Below, one piece after another: positions 1-8,480 of a DNA stretch of 64,000 nt. How positions within the stretch are numbered: the first letter of the stretch is position 1; every line of letters begins with the position of its first letter. Location of the stretch: NCBI RefSeq assembly GCF_900111765.1, contig NZ_FOIB01000013.1, forward strand, positions 124,001 through 188,000, in the 5' to 3' direction. The position numbers and the translations under genes were made by a program. The stretch comes from Myxococcus fulvus. GTDB lineage: Bacteria; Myxococcota; Myxococcia; Myxococcales; Myxococcaceae. The notes under the pieces were generated by a model. The model was not told the origin of the DNA. It made no database searches and worked only from the letters and a program-made list of their open reading frames with translations.

Positions 1-242
1 GCCGGCGTCTCGTCTCGGTGCTGGCGCGCGCGCAGCATCTCCAGACACACGCGACCGAGGACGGTGGTCCACCAGCCATCGGGGTTGGCGATGGCGCGCG
101 TGTCGGCCCGGCTGGCGCGCAGCCAGCACTCCTGCACGGCGTCATCGGCCTCCTCCGCGCTGCCGAGCATGCGGAAGGCCACCGCGCGCAGACGGCTCCG
201 GGCGCGCTCGAAGGTCGCGGAAAATTCAGCGGAAATTCCCAA
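1..242 (-). CDS. ECF RNA polymerase sigma factor, SigJ-like (N-terminal part, cut by window edge)
   Basis: Only the first 80 or so residues are present; the gene continues beyond base 1. The protein reads FERARSRLRAVAFRMLGS followed by AEEADDAVQECWLRA, the region 2 signature of ECF sigma factors (core binding and -10 recognition), and continues into a WWTTVLGRVCLEMLRARQ linker typical of the SigJ/ECF41 type. The start chosen is TTG at 242-240, because an AAAGGTG ribosome site lies just upstream and an in-frame TGA lies two codons further up. It is divergent from the small gene at 318. Whether it carries the SnoaL-like C-terminal extension of SigJ factors cannot be seen. Confidence 0.82.
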   Translation of the reverse strand, partial: MGISAEFSATFERARSRLRAVAFRMLGSAEEADDAVQECWLRASRADTRAIANPDGWWTTVLGRVCLEMLRARQHRDETP

Positions 243-317
243 CGGTCACCTTTCGAGGTCGTGGTTCATCAACACGGCGGAAGCGATGAACGGCACGAAC
301 GCGACGAGGAGCCGAAT

Positions 318-623
318 ATGCCGACGCTGATGGTGCGATACAAGGTGAAGGACGAAGGTGTTCCCGAGGTGGTCGCCGCGGTCCAGGCGGCCTTCGCGGC
401 CATCGAGGCGAAGCGACTCCCGAAGCTGCGGTACGCGTACTTCCACCATCCCGAGAGTCGCGAGTTCTTCGCGCTGCTGGAGCTGGAGGAGGGCGCCGAG
501 AACCCCTTGTTCGGCATCCCCGAGGCCCGTGCCCTGCAGGCCACCGTGGCGCGGCATGCCCTCGGAGACGCTCCGACGCCGCGACCGTGGGTGATGCTCG
601 GCTCGCACGGCTTCGCGCGCTGA
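318..623 (+). CDS. Small protein, possibly a dimeric alpha/beta-barrel (ABM-like) protein
   Basis: A 101-residue soluble protein with no signal peptide or membrane segment. It opens with MPTLMVRYKVKDEGVPEVVAAV and has alternating strand/helix character with a central YAYFHHPESREFFALLELEEG stretch split over two predicted strands. This pattern resembles antibiotic-biosynthesis-monooxygenase-like ferredoxin folds, which bind or oxidise small molecules, but no catalytic residue can be assigned. The ATG at 318 is preferred over upstream starts, which would run back through the promoter region of the divergent sigma factor. Its divergent position next to an ECF sigma gene suggests it may be that factor's target or partner; this is inference. 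Confidence 0.55.
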   Translation: MPTLMVRYKVKDEGVPEVVAAVQAAFAAIEAKRLPKLRYAYFHHPESREFFALLELEEGAENPLFGIPEARALQATVARHALGDAPTPRPWVMLGSHGFAR

Positions 624-636
624 GGTCGGGTCGAGT

Positions 637-1020
637 TCAACGCTCCCGATAGATGGCTTCCATGTTGTTGCCATCGGGGTCCAGCACGAACGCCGCGTAG
701 TAGCCCGCGGGATAGCCCAGGGCGGTGTCGCGCAGCCCCGGCGCGCCGTTGTCGATGCCGCCCGCTCGCACGGCCGCCGCGTGGAAGGCCTCCACCTCCG
801 CGCGACTGCGCGCCGCGAAGGCGGTGTGCTGGCGGACGCCGTGCGGGTGGAAGCGGTCGATCCAGAAGATGGGATACGTGATGCCATAGCCCACGCCGAC
901 GAGCTGCCCGTCCTCCGTGAGTTGTTCGACCCTCCGCAGGCCGAGCGCTCCCAGCGCCGCGTCGTAGAAGGCGGCCGAGCGCGCGACATCCGCGACGCCG
1001 ATTCCCGTGTGGTCAATCAC
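637..1020 (-). CDS. VOC family (glyoxalase/bleomycin-resistance-like) protein
   Basis: A 127-residue single-domain vicinal-oxygen-chelate protein. It begins IDHTGIGVADVARSAAFYDAAL, the classic first beta-alpha unit with the metal-ligand His, and ends with DPDGNNMEAIY, the second-half motif carrying the distal Glu ligand. Members are metal enzymes (glyoxalase, dioxygenase) or drug-binding proteins; the substrate here is not predictable. The start is the GTG at 1020-1018, seven bases after a GGAGGG ribosome site; longer in-frame extensions lack such a site. It converges with the small gene ending at 623, leaving only 13 bases between the stops. Confidence 0.82.
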   Translation of the reverse strand: MIDHTGIGVADVARSAAFYDAALGALGLRRVEQLTEDGQLVGVGYGITYPIFWIDRFHPHGVRQHTAFAARSRAEVEAFHAAAVRAGGIDNGAPGLRDTALGYPAGYYAAFVLDPDGNNMEAIYRER

Positions 1021-1256
1021 GCCGTGTCCCTCCAGGGCTCGAGCGGGCCGGAGGGTAGCCACGAACGGAGGATTCCTGAAGCCCGGTCCCACCCCCGCGC
1101 GAGTCCAGGTTTCGCGCCGGCGCGAGGGCCCTCTGGAGAGGAAGCGCGCGGACGCGACGCCGCGTGCGTTCGGAGGCATGATGGGCGAGCGCCGTCGACC
1201 TCGCGGAGGCCGCACGCGCGCCAGGAGCCACGGGCTGTTGCTGGGGGAGCGCGGGA

Positions 1257-3089
1257 ATGTCGGAGTCGGTCGAGCTGAGGTGCCTCCGGTGTGGTGCGCC
1301 GGATGCGGGGAACGTGGCGCGATGTGTGTGCGGCGCCAGCCTCCGGGTCGATGTGGTGTTGCGGGACGCGGTGGCGGACGAGCGGGCGCGCTTCGCGCTG
1401 GCCCGGGCCATCTCGCAGCTGGGCCCGCCTGCTCCCTCGTTCTCCGAAGCCCGAAGCCTGCTCGCCAGGGCGGGCGCGCCGCTGGCCCACGGGGTCTTTC
1501 GCGCCTTCGCGGAGAAGCTCCTGGCGGTGCTTCGCGCCCAGGGTGCCCGCGCGGAGCTGCGCCCCTTCGTGGAGGTGGCGGTCATCTCCGAGGAGCCCCC
1601 GAGGGGAGGTCGCCGCGCGCTCCTCCTCGGGGTGTTGCTCCTGGCCGCCGTCGGCGTGGGCGTGTGGGTGGCCCGTTCCCCACGCTTCGCGCGGACGCGC
1701 TCGGACGTCCTCGCCCTCGCCTCGGGTGAAGCGGCTGGGGGCGAGAAGGCCGCTGGACCCGTGGCCCTCTCCACCGCGGAGATCTCCCGCCGCGCGGGGC
1801 CGAGCACCCTGACGCTGCGGTGTGGAAGCAAGACGGGCTCCGGCTTCTTCGTGGAGCCGGAGCTGGTGCTGACCAACGAGCACGTGGTGTGCCCGCCAGG
1901 CAAGATGATGACGGCGGTGCTCGCGGATGGGCGCGAGCTGCTCGGCGAGACGGTGGCCAGCGACGTGGACCTGGACCTCGCCACCGTCCGCGTCGTGGGC
2001 GCGAAGGCCGCGCCGCTGCCGTTGGGCGACGTCACGCGCCTGGAGCCTGGAGACCCGCTCGTCTTCATCGGCAGCCCCCAGGGGCTGGACTTCACCGTGC
2101 ACGAGGGGAAGGTGGGCTACGTGGGTCGCCATTACCTGGGGACGGGCTACGTGCAGTTCAACGCCTCGGTGAACCCTGGCAACAGCGGTGGGCCGCTGCT
2201 GAATGGACAGGGCGAGGTGGTGGGCGTCGTCTCGATGAAGATCGAGAACTCGGACGGCCTGGGCCTGGCGCTGCCCATCGCCTACGCGAGCAAGCTCGTC
2301 CCGGTGCCCACCCCGCCGGGGTCCACGGAGCGCTGGACGCAGCTGCTCGAGCGCGTGGCTCGGGACGAGGCGCGCGAGGTGCAGCGCTTCCAGATGGACA
2401 CCGAGCAGCAGGTGCTCCTCTCCGTGCAGCGCGTCGACGGGCTGGGGCTCGTGGTGCTGGTCCTCGAGCGGTTCGACTCGCCGCCCACGTCGCTCAAGCG
2501 CCGCATGGAGCTGGAGGCGGAGGGGAAGACGTGCACGTTGGACCTGGAGTTCGAGGACTGGCGGCCGCTGAGCCAGTCCCTGGCGGCGCAGGAGGACTCG
2601 CGGCGCCTGCGCTGGTTCCTCTCGAAGGGGCTCACCCGGGGCATCCACGTCGGAGGCGCGCGGCTGCCCGTGGAGACGTGCGCGCTGCCCGCGACGGGCA
2701 CGGCTTCCCTGAAGGCGGGGCAGGGGAGTGGTGAGAACCTGGAGCGCATCGAGGTGTCGCTCAAGGACGTGCGGGACGCCCGCGAGACGTGGAACCGCAA
2801 CCCCACGGGCATCCAGCGCTGGGAGCGCGAGCGCTTCAAGCAGCGGCTGGTCGGGACGCAGTCACGCGAGGAGGAGGAGCGGTGGCGCACGTCCTTCGGC
2901 AAGGCCCGGGCGCGCGTCGCCCGCTTCGAGGAGGAGCGCACGCGCCTGCGGCAGGACGAGGCCTCGGGCAAGCCCGTGGCCCGGCGCCAGCAGGAGGTGG
3001 AGGCGGAGCTGAAGCTGGCGAGCCAGCAGCTCTCCGAGCTGGAGCGCTACGCCACCGAGAAGAACGTGCCCGCGGAATGGCAGCGGTAG
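1257..3089 (+). CDS. Zinc-ribbon membrane-anchored trypsin-like (HtrA-type) serine protease
   Basis: A 610-residue protein. Residues 9-25 hold a CxxC...CxC zinc ribbon; residues about 121-139 form one transmembrane helix after an arginine pair, so the ribbon should be cytoplasmic and the protease periplasmic. The chymotrypsin-fold domain (about 180-345) has the full triad: His209 in LTNEHVV, Asp240 in DLDLATV and Ser310 in NPGNSGGP. There is no PDZ domain; instead a long C-terminal part (about 350-605) ends in a charged, Glu/Arg-rich coiled-coil-like helix. The layout suggests a stress-linked protease sensing or coupling across the inner membrane. The substrate is unknown. The gene appears monocistronic. 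Confidence 0.85.
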   Translation: MSESVELRCLRCGAPDAGNVARCVCGASLRVDVVLRDAVADERARFALARAISQLGPPAPSFSEARSLLARAGAPLAHGVFRAFAEKLLAVLRAQGARAELRPFVEVAVISEEPPRGGRRALLLGVLLLAAVGVGVWVARSPRFARTRSDVLALASGEAAGGEKAAGPVALSTAEISRRAGPSTLTLRCGSKTGSGFFVEPELVLTNEHVVCPPGKMMTAVLADGRELLGETVASDVDLDLATVRVVGAKAAPLPLGDVTRLEPGDPLVFIGSPQGLDFTVHEGKVGYVGRHYLGTGYVQFNASVNPGNSGGPLLNGQGEVVGVVSMKIENSDGLGLALPIAYASKLVPVPTPPGSTERWTQLLERVARDEAREVQRFQMDTEQQVLLSVQRVDGLGLVVLVLERFDSPPTSLKRRMELEAEGKTCTLDLEFEDWRPLSQSLAAQEDSRRLRWFLSKGLTRGIHVGGARLPVETCALPATGTASLKAGQGSGENLERIEVSLKDVRDARETWNRNPTGIQRWERERFKQRLVGTQSREEEERWRTSFGKARARVARFEEERTRLRQDEASGKPVARRQQEVEAELKLASQQLSELERYATEKNVPAEWQR

Positions 3090-3203
3090 CCGGCCGCTTC
3101 GTGCGGTGGACCGCGGAAACCTGACACAGGGCTGTCAACGCCGAGGACCATGAATACGGTGACTCCGACACACCGACGTGTCGGCCATTCCAGGAGGTGG
3201 AGC

Positions 3204-3554
3204 GTGGAGAGTCCCGTGGAGGTGGTGAAGGCGTACTTCGATGCCTGGACGACGAAGGACGAGGCGAAGCTGCGTGGGACGCTCGCCCCCGAGGTGAGCT
3301 TCGTCGGCGCGCTCGGCACGGCGGAGGGCGCGGAGGCCTGCGTGAAGGGGCTCGTCAACGGCATGTGGAAGGTGTCCCCCCGCATGCGCGTGCTGCACCG
3401 CTTCGTGGACGGCCCGGAGGTCCTGACCTGGTTCGAGATTCATCCGTACGACGGGGCGCCCACGCCCGTGGCCAACTGGTGCCACGTGGAGAATGGACGC
3501 ATCACCCACATCCGCGTCACGTTCGATCCCCGCTCGATTCTCGAGAAGCGTTGA
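3204..3554 (+). CDS. SnoaL-like (NTF2-fold) protein
   Basis: A 116-residue protein beginning with VVKAYFDAWTTKDEAKL and ending with NGRITHIRVTFDPR, the helix-then-sheet pattern of the NTF2/SnoaL fold, which forms a conical pocket used by isomerases, cyclases and dehydratases. Catalytic residues cannot be assigned. The GTG start at 3204 is chosen because AGGAGG lies six bases upstream; the in-frame ATG at 3150 would add a basic tail with no homology-like character. The substrate is unknown. It stands alone between the protease gene and the M48 peptidase gene. Confidence 0.75.
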   Translation: MESPVEVVKAYFDAWTTKDEAKLRGTLAPEVSFVGALGTAEGAEACVKGLVNGMWKVSPRMRVLHRFVDGPEVLTWFEIHPYDGAPTPVANWCHVENGRITHIRVTFDPRSILEKR

Positions 3555-3674
3555 CCCGGAGGTCCAGCGGGATGGGATTTCCTCGGGAATCCCCGGTGGC
3601 TGTCTTCCGGGGCCCCGGGGGGCCATGGTTTGCGGGAACCCATCCGTGGGATAACGGCCCCCCATCCCACAGAT

Positions 3675-5528
3675 ATGGCCACGACCTCTTCCGCCTCCGG
3701 TGTCCTGCGCGGTTATGTATTGCCCGCGCTTCTGTTGTTCGCCCTTCCCGTGTTCGGGCTCTGGTTCACGGGTTACGCCAGCAACTGGTTCGACGAGCGC
3801 ATCCGCTCCGCCATCTCGCAGCAGGTGATGCAGGACCGCGAGCTCGACGAGGTCCAGCGCAAGGAGGTGTTGGAGGTGTACAGCACCTTCTCCGCGGTGG
3901 ACGCGTGCATGAGCACGGACGAGGAGCGGGCGGGGTTTCGCGCGAGCTTCGGTGACGGGTGCACGGACGCGATGCAGTTCGGCTGGGCGTACCGCGGGGC
4001 GTTGGGGTTGGTGCTGCTGGGGCTCGCCTCCGCGTTGATTGCGCTGTTGTGCGGGCTGGCGGCGTTCATTTCCCGGCCCATCCAGTACCTGAGCTTCGTG
4101 GTGGGCTGGAACCTGCTGCGCATCGCGACCGCGCTCCAGGTCATCGGGCAGGGGGCGTTGGCGGTGTGGCTGTCGTACTGGGTGACGGCGGTGCTGACGC
4201 AGCGCTACTCGGTGAAGCTCATCCTGGCGGTGGGGGTGATGGCGGCGGCGGCGGCGTTCATGGTGGTGGTGGCCATCTTCCGTCGTCCGCCGATGGACTT
4301 CGAGGTGGAGGCGGAGGTCGTCGAGGAGTCGAAGGCGCCGGAGCTCTGGGCGCACGTGCGCAAGCTGTGTCAGCGGCTGCAGACGCCGCCGCCGGACCAC
4401 CTGCTGGCGGGCATCGACGCGAACTTCTTCGTCACGGAGAGCGACATCCGCGTGGGAGAGCGGACGCTCAAGGGGCGCACGCTGTTCGTGAGCCTGGCGT
4501 TGCTGCGGTTGTTGGAGCGGCGCGAGGCGGAGGCGGTGCTGGCGCACGAGATGGGGCACCTGCTGGGCGGCGACACGGGCCACGGCAAGCGGCTGGCGCC
4601 GATGCTGGCGCGGTTCGGCCAGTACCTGGAGGCGCTGCACGAGGGTGGGCTGACCAGGCCGGTCTACTACTTCATGTTGTCCTACCGGGGGCTGTTCGAG
4701 CTGTCGTTGGGGCGCAGCCGCCGGACGAGCGAGCTGGCGGCGGACCGGCTCGCGGCGAGCGTCACGTCGGGGCGGGATGTGGCGCACTCGTTGGTGAAGG
4801 TGGGCGCGTACGCCAACTTCCGGGACCGCGTGGAGGCGGCGCTGTTCAACCGCGACGAGCAGCATCAGAGCGTGGCGATTGCTCAGCGGGTGGCGCATGG
4901 TTTCGCGGAGTACGCGCAGTCGGAGGCGCTGCAGGGGGACTTGCATGGCTCGGTGACGCCGCACCCGTTCGACTCGCATCCGCCGCTGTCGGCGCGGCTG
5001 GAGAACGTGGGGGTGAAGCTGTCGCCGGACGACATGGGGCAGATGCTGGTGGAGCCGGTGACATCGTCGTGGGCGGAGGCGTTCGAGGACGCGGACGGTA
5101 TCGAGGCGCGGCTGTGGGGGGCGTACGAGTCGCGCTTCTCGAAGGCGCATGACGTGGCGTTGGCGTACCGGTACGCGCCGTCCAACGACGAGGAGCGGGC
5201 GCACGTGGAGCGGTACTTCCCGCCGATGACGTTCGAGGCCAAGGAGGAGGGCCACGAGGTCCGGCTGACCTTCGCGGAAGTGCACTGCGAGGAGTGGGCG
5301 GCGCCGGTGCACCTGAACGAGGTGACGACGGCGACCACCGAGGACCGCATGTTCAAGAAGTACCTGGACCTGGTCCTGAACGGGACGGGGGCCACGCGGG
5401 GCAAGGTGTCCATCTGCTTGAACAAGCTGAAGGACTCGGAGGCCCTGCTCGCCGCGTTCGGCCACTACCTGGGCCGCCACCGCGCCAGCAAGGAGCACCA
5501 ACAGAGCGCCGAGCGCGACGCGGCGTGA
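3675..5528 (+). CDS. M48 family zinc metallopeptidase, integral membrane
   Basis: A 617-residue protein related to HtpX/Ste24-type peptidases of membrane-protein quality control. Hydrophobic helices lie near residues 10-30 and in a cluster about 105-205. The zinc site is H291-E-M-G-H295 in EAVLAHEMGHLLGGD, with the downstream glutamate ligand at about E353 in SELAADRLA. A long C-terminal soluble domain (about 400-617) is extra compared with HtpX (about 290 residues) and has no recognisable family. The ATG at 3675 is preferred over a TTG 15 codons earlier because a hydrophobic N-terminus follows directly. The function of the C-terminal domain is unknown. Confidence 0.87.
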   Translation: MATTSSASGVLRGYVLPALLLFALPVFGLWFTGYASNWFDERIRSAISQQVMQDRELDEVQRKEVLEVYSTFSAVDACMSTDEERAGFRASFGDGCTDAMQFGWAYRGALGLVLLGLASALIALLCGLAAFISRPIQYLSFVVGWNLLRIATALQVIGQGALAVWLSYWVTAVLTQRYSVKLILAVGVMAAAAAFMVVVAIFRRPPMDFEVEAEVVEESKAPELWAHVRKLCQRLQTPPPDHLLAGIDANFFVTESDIRVGERTLKGRTLFVSLALLRLLERREAEAVLAHEMGHLLGGDTGHGKRLAPMLARFGQYLEALHEGGLTRPVYYFMLSYRGLFELSLGRSRRTSELAADRLAASVTSGRDVAHSLVKVGAYANFRDRVEAALFNRDEQHQSVAIAQRVAHGFAEYAQSEALQGDLHGSVTPHPFDSHPPLSARLENVGVKLSPDDMGQMLVEPVTSSWAEAFEDADGIEARLWGAYESRFSKAHDVALAYRYAPSNDEERAHVERYFPPMTFEAKEEGHEVRLTFAEVHCEEWAAPVHLNEVTTATTEDRMFKKYLDLVLNGTGATRGKVSICLNKLKDSEALLAAFGHYLGRHRASKEHQQSAERDAA

Positions 5529-5603
5529 GGCCCCCAGGGCGCCCGCTCTTGAGGCGAGGCGCCAGGGTGTTGGTTCCGGTCGGTCCGGCTCATCGAGGCG
5601 ACG

Positions 5604-6029
5604 TCAGCGCGGAGGACGGGCGAGCTGCTGGCGCAGGCGTCCCTCCTCCACCAACCCCCAGCGCTCGACCAACCTCCCGTCCTGGGAGAAGCGCAGCACG
5701 TCCAAGAGCGTGTAGCTCACCGGCAGCCCCGTCGCGGCGAAGCCCATGAAGGACCCCCGGTGGGTGGCTCGGGCGGTGATTCGACAGGCGACCTTGTCCC
5801 CCTCGGCGACGAGGTCCTCCAGCTCGAAGCGGATGTCCGGGAACGCGGCCCGCAGCCCCGCGAAGGCCTGCTTGATGCCCTCGCGCCCCGGCGTCATGTC
5901 CGGGTCCGGGTGGTGATCGACGGCGTCCTGCTGGATGACGTCATCGACGACGTCGAAGTCGCCAGAGTGGATGGCCTCTTCGAGTCGACGATAGAGCCTG
6001 CGCGCGGCGTCCTTGGTGGAGAGTGTCAT
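5604..6029 (-). CDS. SnoaL-like polyketide cyclase / ester cyclase family protein
   Basis: A 141-residue protein. It reads LYRRLEEAIHSGDFDVVDDVI, then DHHPDPDMTPGREGIKQAF, then RGSFMGFAATGLPVSYTLLDVLRF, the order of motifs seen in the SnoaL-like ester cyclase family (NTF2 fold). Family members range from true polyketide aldol cyclases to proteins with unrelated or unknown roles, and most genomic copies are not tied to a pathway. It lies more than 5 kb from the PKS cluster on the other strand, so a link to that pathway is not supported. It converges with the M48 peptidase gene. Confidence 0.78.
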   Translation of the reverse strand: MTLSTKDAARRLYRRLEEAIHSGDFDVVDDVIQQDAVDHHPDPDMTPGREGIKQAFAGLRAAFPDIRFELEDLVAEGDKVACRITARATHRGSFMGFAATGLPVSYTLLDVLRFSQDGRLVERWGLVEEGRLRQQLARPPR

Positions 6030-6091
6030 GGGCTGAGGATGGACACGCGTGCGCCGCGAGTCTTGAACGAATCGGACATCGGACGCATGGC

Positions 6092-6640
6092 ATGCTCCGT
6101 CCGGTGACCACCCCGTTCCGCATCGACTGTGGCCCCTGTGTCCTGCGTCCCTGGCGGCGCGGGGACGAGGCCTCCCTGGTCCATCACGCCAATGACCGCG
6201 AGGTGTGGAAGAACCTCCGCGACCGTTTTCCCCACCCCTACACGGCCCAGGACGCGGCGGGCTGGGTGGGCTACGCGGGCGCGGTGTCCCCGCCTCGTGA
6301 CTTCGCCATCGAGGTGGCCGGCGAGGCCGTGGGCTCCATGGGGATGATTCCCGGCACCGACATCGAGCGCCATTCCGCGGAAGTGGGGTACTGGCTCGGC
6401 CGCTCGCTGTGGGGACGGGGAATCGTCAGCGCCGGGCTCGACGCCTTCTGCGCCTGGACCTTCGCGAACACGGACCTGCTTCGCCTCTTCGCGCTGCCCT
6501 TCGCCGACAACGCGGCGTCCTGTCGGGTGCTGGAGAAGGCGGGCTTCCAGCGCGAGGGCGTGCTGCGGCGCAGCGCCGTCAAGGACGGCGTCGTGCATGA
6601 CCAGGCGCTCTACGCGCGCCTGCGCCCGTCAGGGCCTTGA
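6092..6640 (+). CDS. GNAT family N-acetyltransferase, RimJ/RimL type
   Basis: A 182-residue acetyl-CoA-dependent transferase. Residues about 15-45 hold the LRPWRRGDEASLVHHAND N-terminal unit. The pyrophosphate loop is in LGRSLWGRGIVSAGL (the QxxGxG/A equivalent), followed by FADNAASCRVLEKAGF, the motif B signature of ribosomal-protein-type acetyltransferases. Related enzymes acetylate ribosomal proteins or amino-group-bearing small molecules; the target is not predictable. The start may be ATG 6092 or GTG 6104. Its last 12 bases overlap the end of the convergent thioesterase gene. Confidence 0.88.
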   Translation: MLRPVTTPFRIDCGPCVLRPWRRGDEASLVHHANDREVWKNLRDRFPHPYTAQDAAGWVGYAGAVSPPRDFAIEVAGEAVGSMGMIPGTDIERHSAEVGYWLGRSLWGRGIVSAGLDAFCAWTFANTDLLRLFALPFADNAASCRVLEKAGFQREGVLRRSAVKDGVVHDQALYARLRPSGP

Positions 6641-7054
6641 GCCACCGTGCGCACCCGGGGGAATGGCATACGTCCCCACCGCGTGGGCCACGGGCTCCGG
6701 GAGGCCCTCCGAGTACAGCGACACCTCGCCCACCGCGAGGCTCCGCCCCACCTTGAGCAACGTGCACACGCCGATGATGCGGCGGTCCGCGGACGGCTTG
6801 CGCATGAAGTTGAAGCTCAGGCTCGTCGTCACGGCCAGTGGGACGAGGCCAATCTCGCCCAGCAGGGCCACGTAGAGCGCCACGTCCGCGGTGGCCATCA
6901 GCACCGGGCCCGACACCGTGCCCCCGGGCCGCAGCTCTCCGGGCCCCACCTCGTGCGCGACGGTGGCGCTCCGGCTGCCCACCTCGAGGATTCGCACGCG
7001 CGTCTGGGGGAATTCGGCGGTGATGAAGTCCGAGAGCTCACGCAGGGTCGCCAT
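6629..7054 (-). CDS. Hotdog-fold thioesterase (PaaI-like)
   Basis: A 141-residue protein with the hotdog pattern: GELRPGGTVSGPVLMATADVALYVALLG covers the long central helix, and the second half, SLSFNFMRKPSADRRIIG with KVGRSLAVGEVSLYSEG, supplies the sheet edge strands. PaaI/YdiI-type hotdogs hydrolyse acyl-CoA or acyl-carrier thioesters. The ATG at 7054 is the natural start, and longer frames run into the divergent promoter region. The substrate is unknown. Being distant from and opposite to the PKS genes, it is not counted as part of the cluster. Confidence 0.8.
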   Translation of the reverse strand: MATLRELSDFITAEFPQTRVRILEVGSRSATVAHEVGPGELRPGGTVSGPVLMATADVALYVALLGEIGLVPLAVTTSLSFNFMRKPSADRRIIGVCTLLKVGRSLAVGEVSLYSEGLPEPVAHAVGTYAIPPGAHGGSRP

Positions 7055-7143
7055 GTCGCGAGTGTGAGCGAAACCCTCGCGCGGAAGTAGCGGTGCTGAC
7101 GGGGACGCACGGCGCGTGGCGCACGTGGCCTTATGCTTGTCCC

Positions 7144-7956
7144 ATGTTCGACGAATTCCTGCACCGCTGGTCCCTGACACCGGATGGCGCGCCCATCGTC
7201 ACCCCGGGTGCGCGGCTGCTCCCGGTGCGCCGACAGGATGTGCCCGCGATGCTCAAGCTCGCGCTGGACGCGGAGGAGCAACAGGGGGCTCGGGTGATGA
7301 CGTGGTGGGCGGGTGACGGCGCCGCGCGCGTGCTCGCGGCGGAGGACCACGCCCTGCTGCTGGAGCGCGCGGAGGGCACCCGTTCACTCACCGGGATGGC
7401 GCGGGGAGGCCAGGATGACGAGGCGTGCCGCATCCTCTGCGCCGTCGCGGACAGGCTGCATGCGCCCCGCCCGGCGCCGCCGCCCGAGGACCTGGTCACG
7501 CTGCCGCGCTGGTTCGAACCCCTGGCGCTCGCCGCCGCCACGCACGGGGGCGTGTTCACCCGCTCGGCCCAGGCCGCGCGCGAGGTGCTCGCGACGCCGG
7601 CGCCGGCCGTCGTGCTGCACGGGGACCTGCACCACGACAACGTCCTGGACTTCGGCGCGCGAGGCTGGCTGGCCATCGACCCGAAGCGACTGGTGGGCGC
7701 GCCGGGCTTCGACTTCGCCAACATCTTCACCAACCCCGACATGGCCAACCCCGAGCTGCCCCTGGCGGTGCGCCCGGAGGTCTTCCATCGCCGCGTCCAG
7801 GTGGTGTCCGAGGCCTCCGGGATGGAGCGCGGGCTCCTGCTGCGCTGGGTGCTCGCGTGGACGGGGCTGTCCGCGGCCTGGCTGGTCGAGGAGGGAGGGG
7901 ACGCGACGGTGGACCTGCGCGTCGCGGCCCTGGCGGCGGCCGCGCTGGGGCGCTGA
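7144..7956 (+). CDS. Aminoglycoside/hydroxyurea phosphotransferase-like kinase (APH(6) family)
   Basis: A 270-residue kinase-fold protein of the streptomycin 6-kinase/hydroxyurea family. The catalytic loop is H159-G-D161-L-H-H-D-N166 (HxDxxxxN Brenner motif) and the metal-binding aspartate is D179 in LAIDPK. The N-terminal FDEFLHRWSLTPDG and the WAGDGAARVL strand also fit the family. It would phosphorylate a hydroxyl on a small molecule using ATP. Chromosomal relatives often have no proven resistance role. It is followed 22 bases later by a lipoprotein gene. Confidence 0.85.
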   Translation: MFDEFLHRWSLTPDGAPIVTPGARLLPVRRQDVPAMLKLALDAEEQQGARVMTWWAGDGAARVLAAEDHALLLERAEGTRSLTGMARGGQDDEACRILCAVADRLHAPRPAPPPEDLVTLPRWFEPLALAAATHGGVFTRSAQAAREVLATPAPAVVLHGDLHHDNVLDFGARGWLAIDPKRLVGAPGFDFANIFTNPDMANPELPLAVRPEVFHRRVQVVSEASGMERGLLLRWVLAWTGLSAAWLVEEGGDATVDLRVAALAAAALGR

Positions 7957-7978
7957 CGGCGTGGTATGTCATTGCGCC

Positions 7979-8479
7979 ATGAACCTCTCACGGTGGTTGC
8001 TGGCGGGGATGGGCATGGCGGTCCTGGCGTCCGGCTGCGGCGGACGTCGAAGCCACGCCAAGGTGGACTTCGCGCAGATGGGGCCGTCCATGAACGCGAA
8101 GCGCTACGCGAACCTGGAGAAGCTCGCGGCGAAGGACCTCAAGTGCGCCGAGGAGCTGACGCCCACCTATCTGGGGGAGAACCAATACCAGATGACGGGC
8201 TGCAACGCCGAGGGCGTCTACGAGCTGCGCTGCCGCGTCGGGCAGTGCGGCTGGGTTCCCGACGTGCGGGCCCGCGCGGAGTTCGACCTGGGCTGTCCGC
8301 GCTCGCAGCTCAGCGCCACGAGAATCGACGACGTCACCGCGGGCGTCACGGGCTGTGGCAAGCGCGCCACCTACAGGGCCCTGGGCAGGACGTACGGCGT
8401 CAACTGGGTGTTGAACTCGGCGGTGACCGAGGACTCGAGCCCCGCCGCGGACACCGCGGGCGCCGCCGCGCCCCTCTGA
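7979..8479 (+). CDS. Small lipoprotein of unknown function, six-plus cysteines
   Basis: A 166-residue lipoprotein. The N-terminus has a short basic start, a hydrophobic stretch and the lipobox LASGC, so it should be cleaved by signal peptidase II and anchored in a membrane. The mature part contains at least six cysteines, spaced in pairs (LKCAEEL, TGCNAEG, LRCRVGQCGW, LGCPRS, TGCGKR), suggesting disulfides in the periplasm. No family is recognised. It lies 22 bases after the kinase gene and stops one base before the convergent second kinase gene. Confidence 0.78.
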   Translation: MNLSRWLLAGMGMAVLASGCGGRRSHAKVDFAQMGPSMNAKRYANLEKLAAKDLKCAEELTPTYLGENQYQMTGCNAEGVYELRCRVGQCGWVPDVRARAEFDLGCPRSQLSATRIDDVTAGVTGCGKRATYRALGRTYGVNWVLNSAVTEDSSPAADTAGAAAPL

Positions 8480-8480
8480 T

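Noticed and set aside
5604..6029. SnoaL-like protein considered as a cyclase of the polyketide cluster
   Set aside because: More than 5 kb away, on the opposite strand and separated by unrelated operons and a terminator; no evidence of co-regulation.
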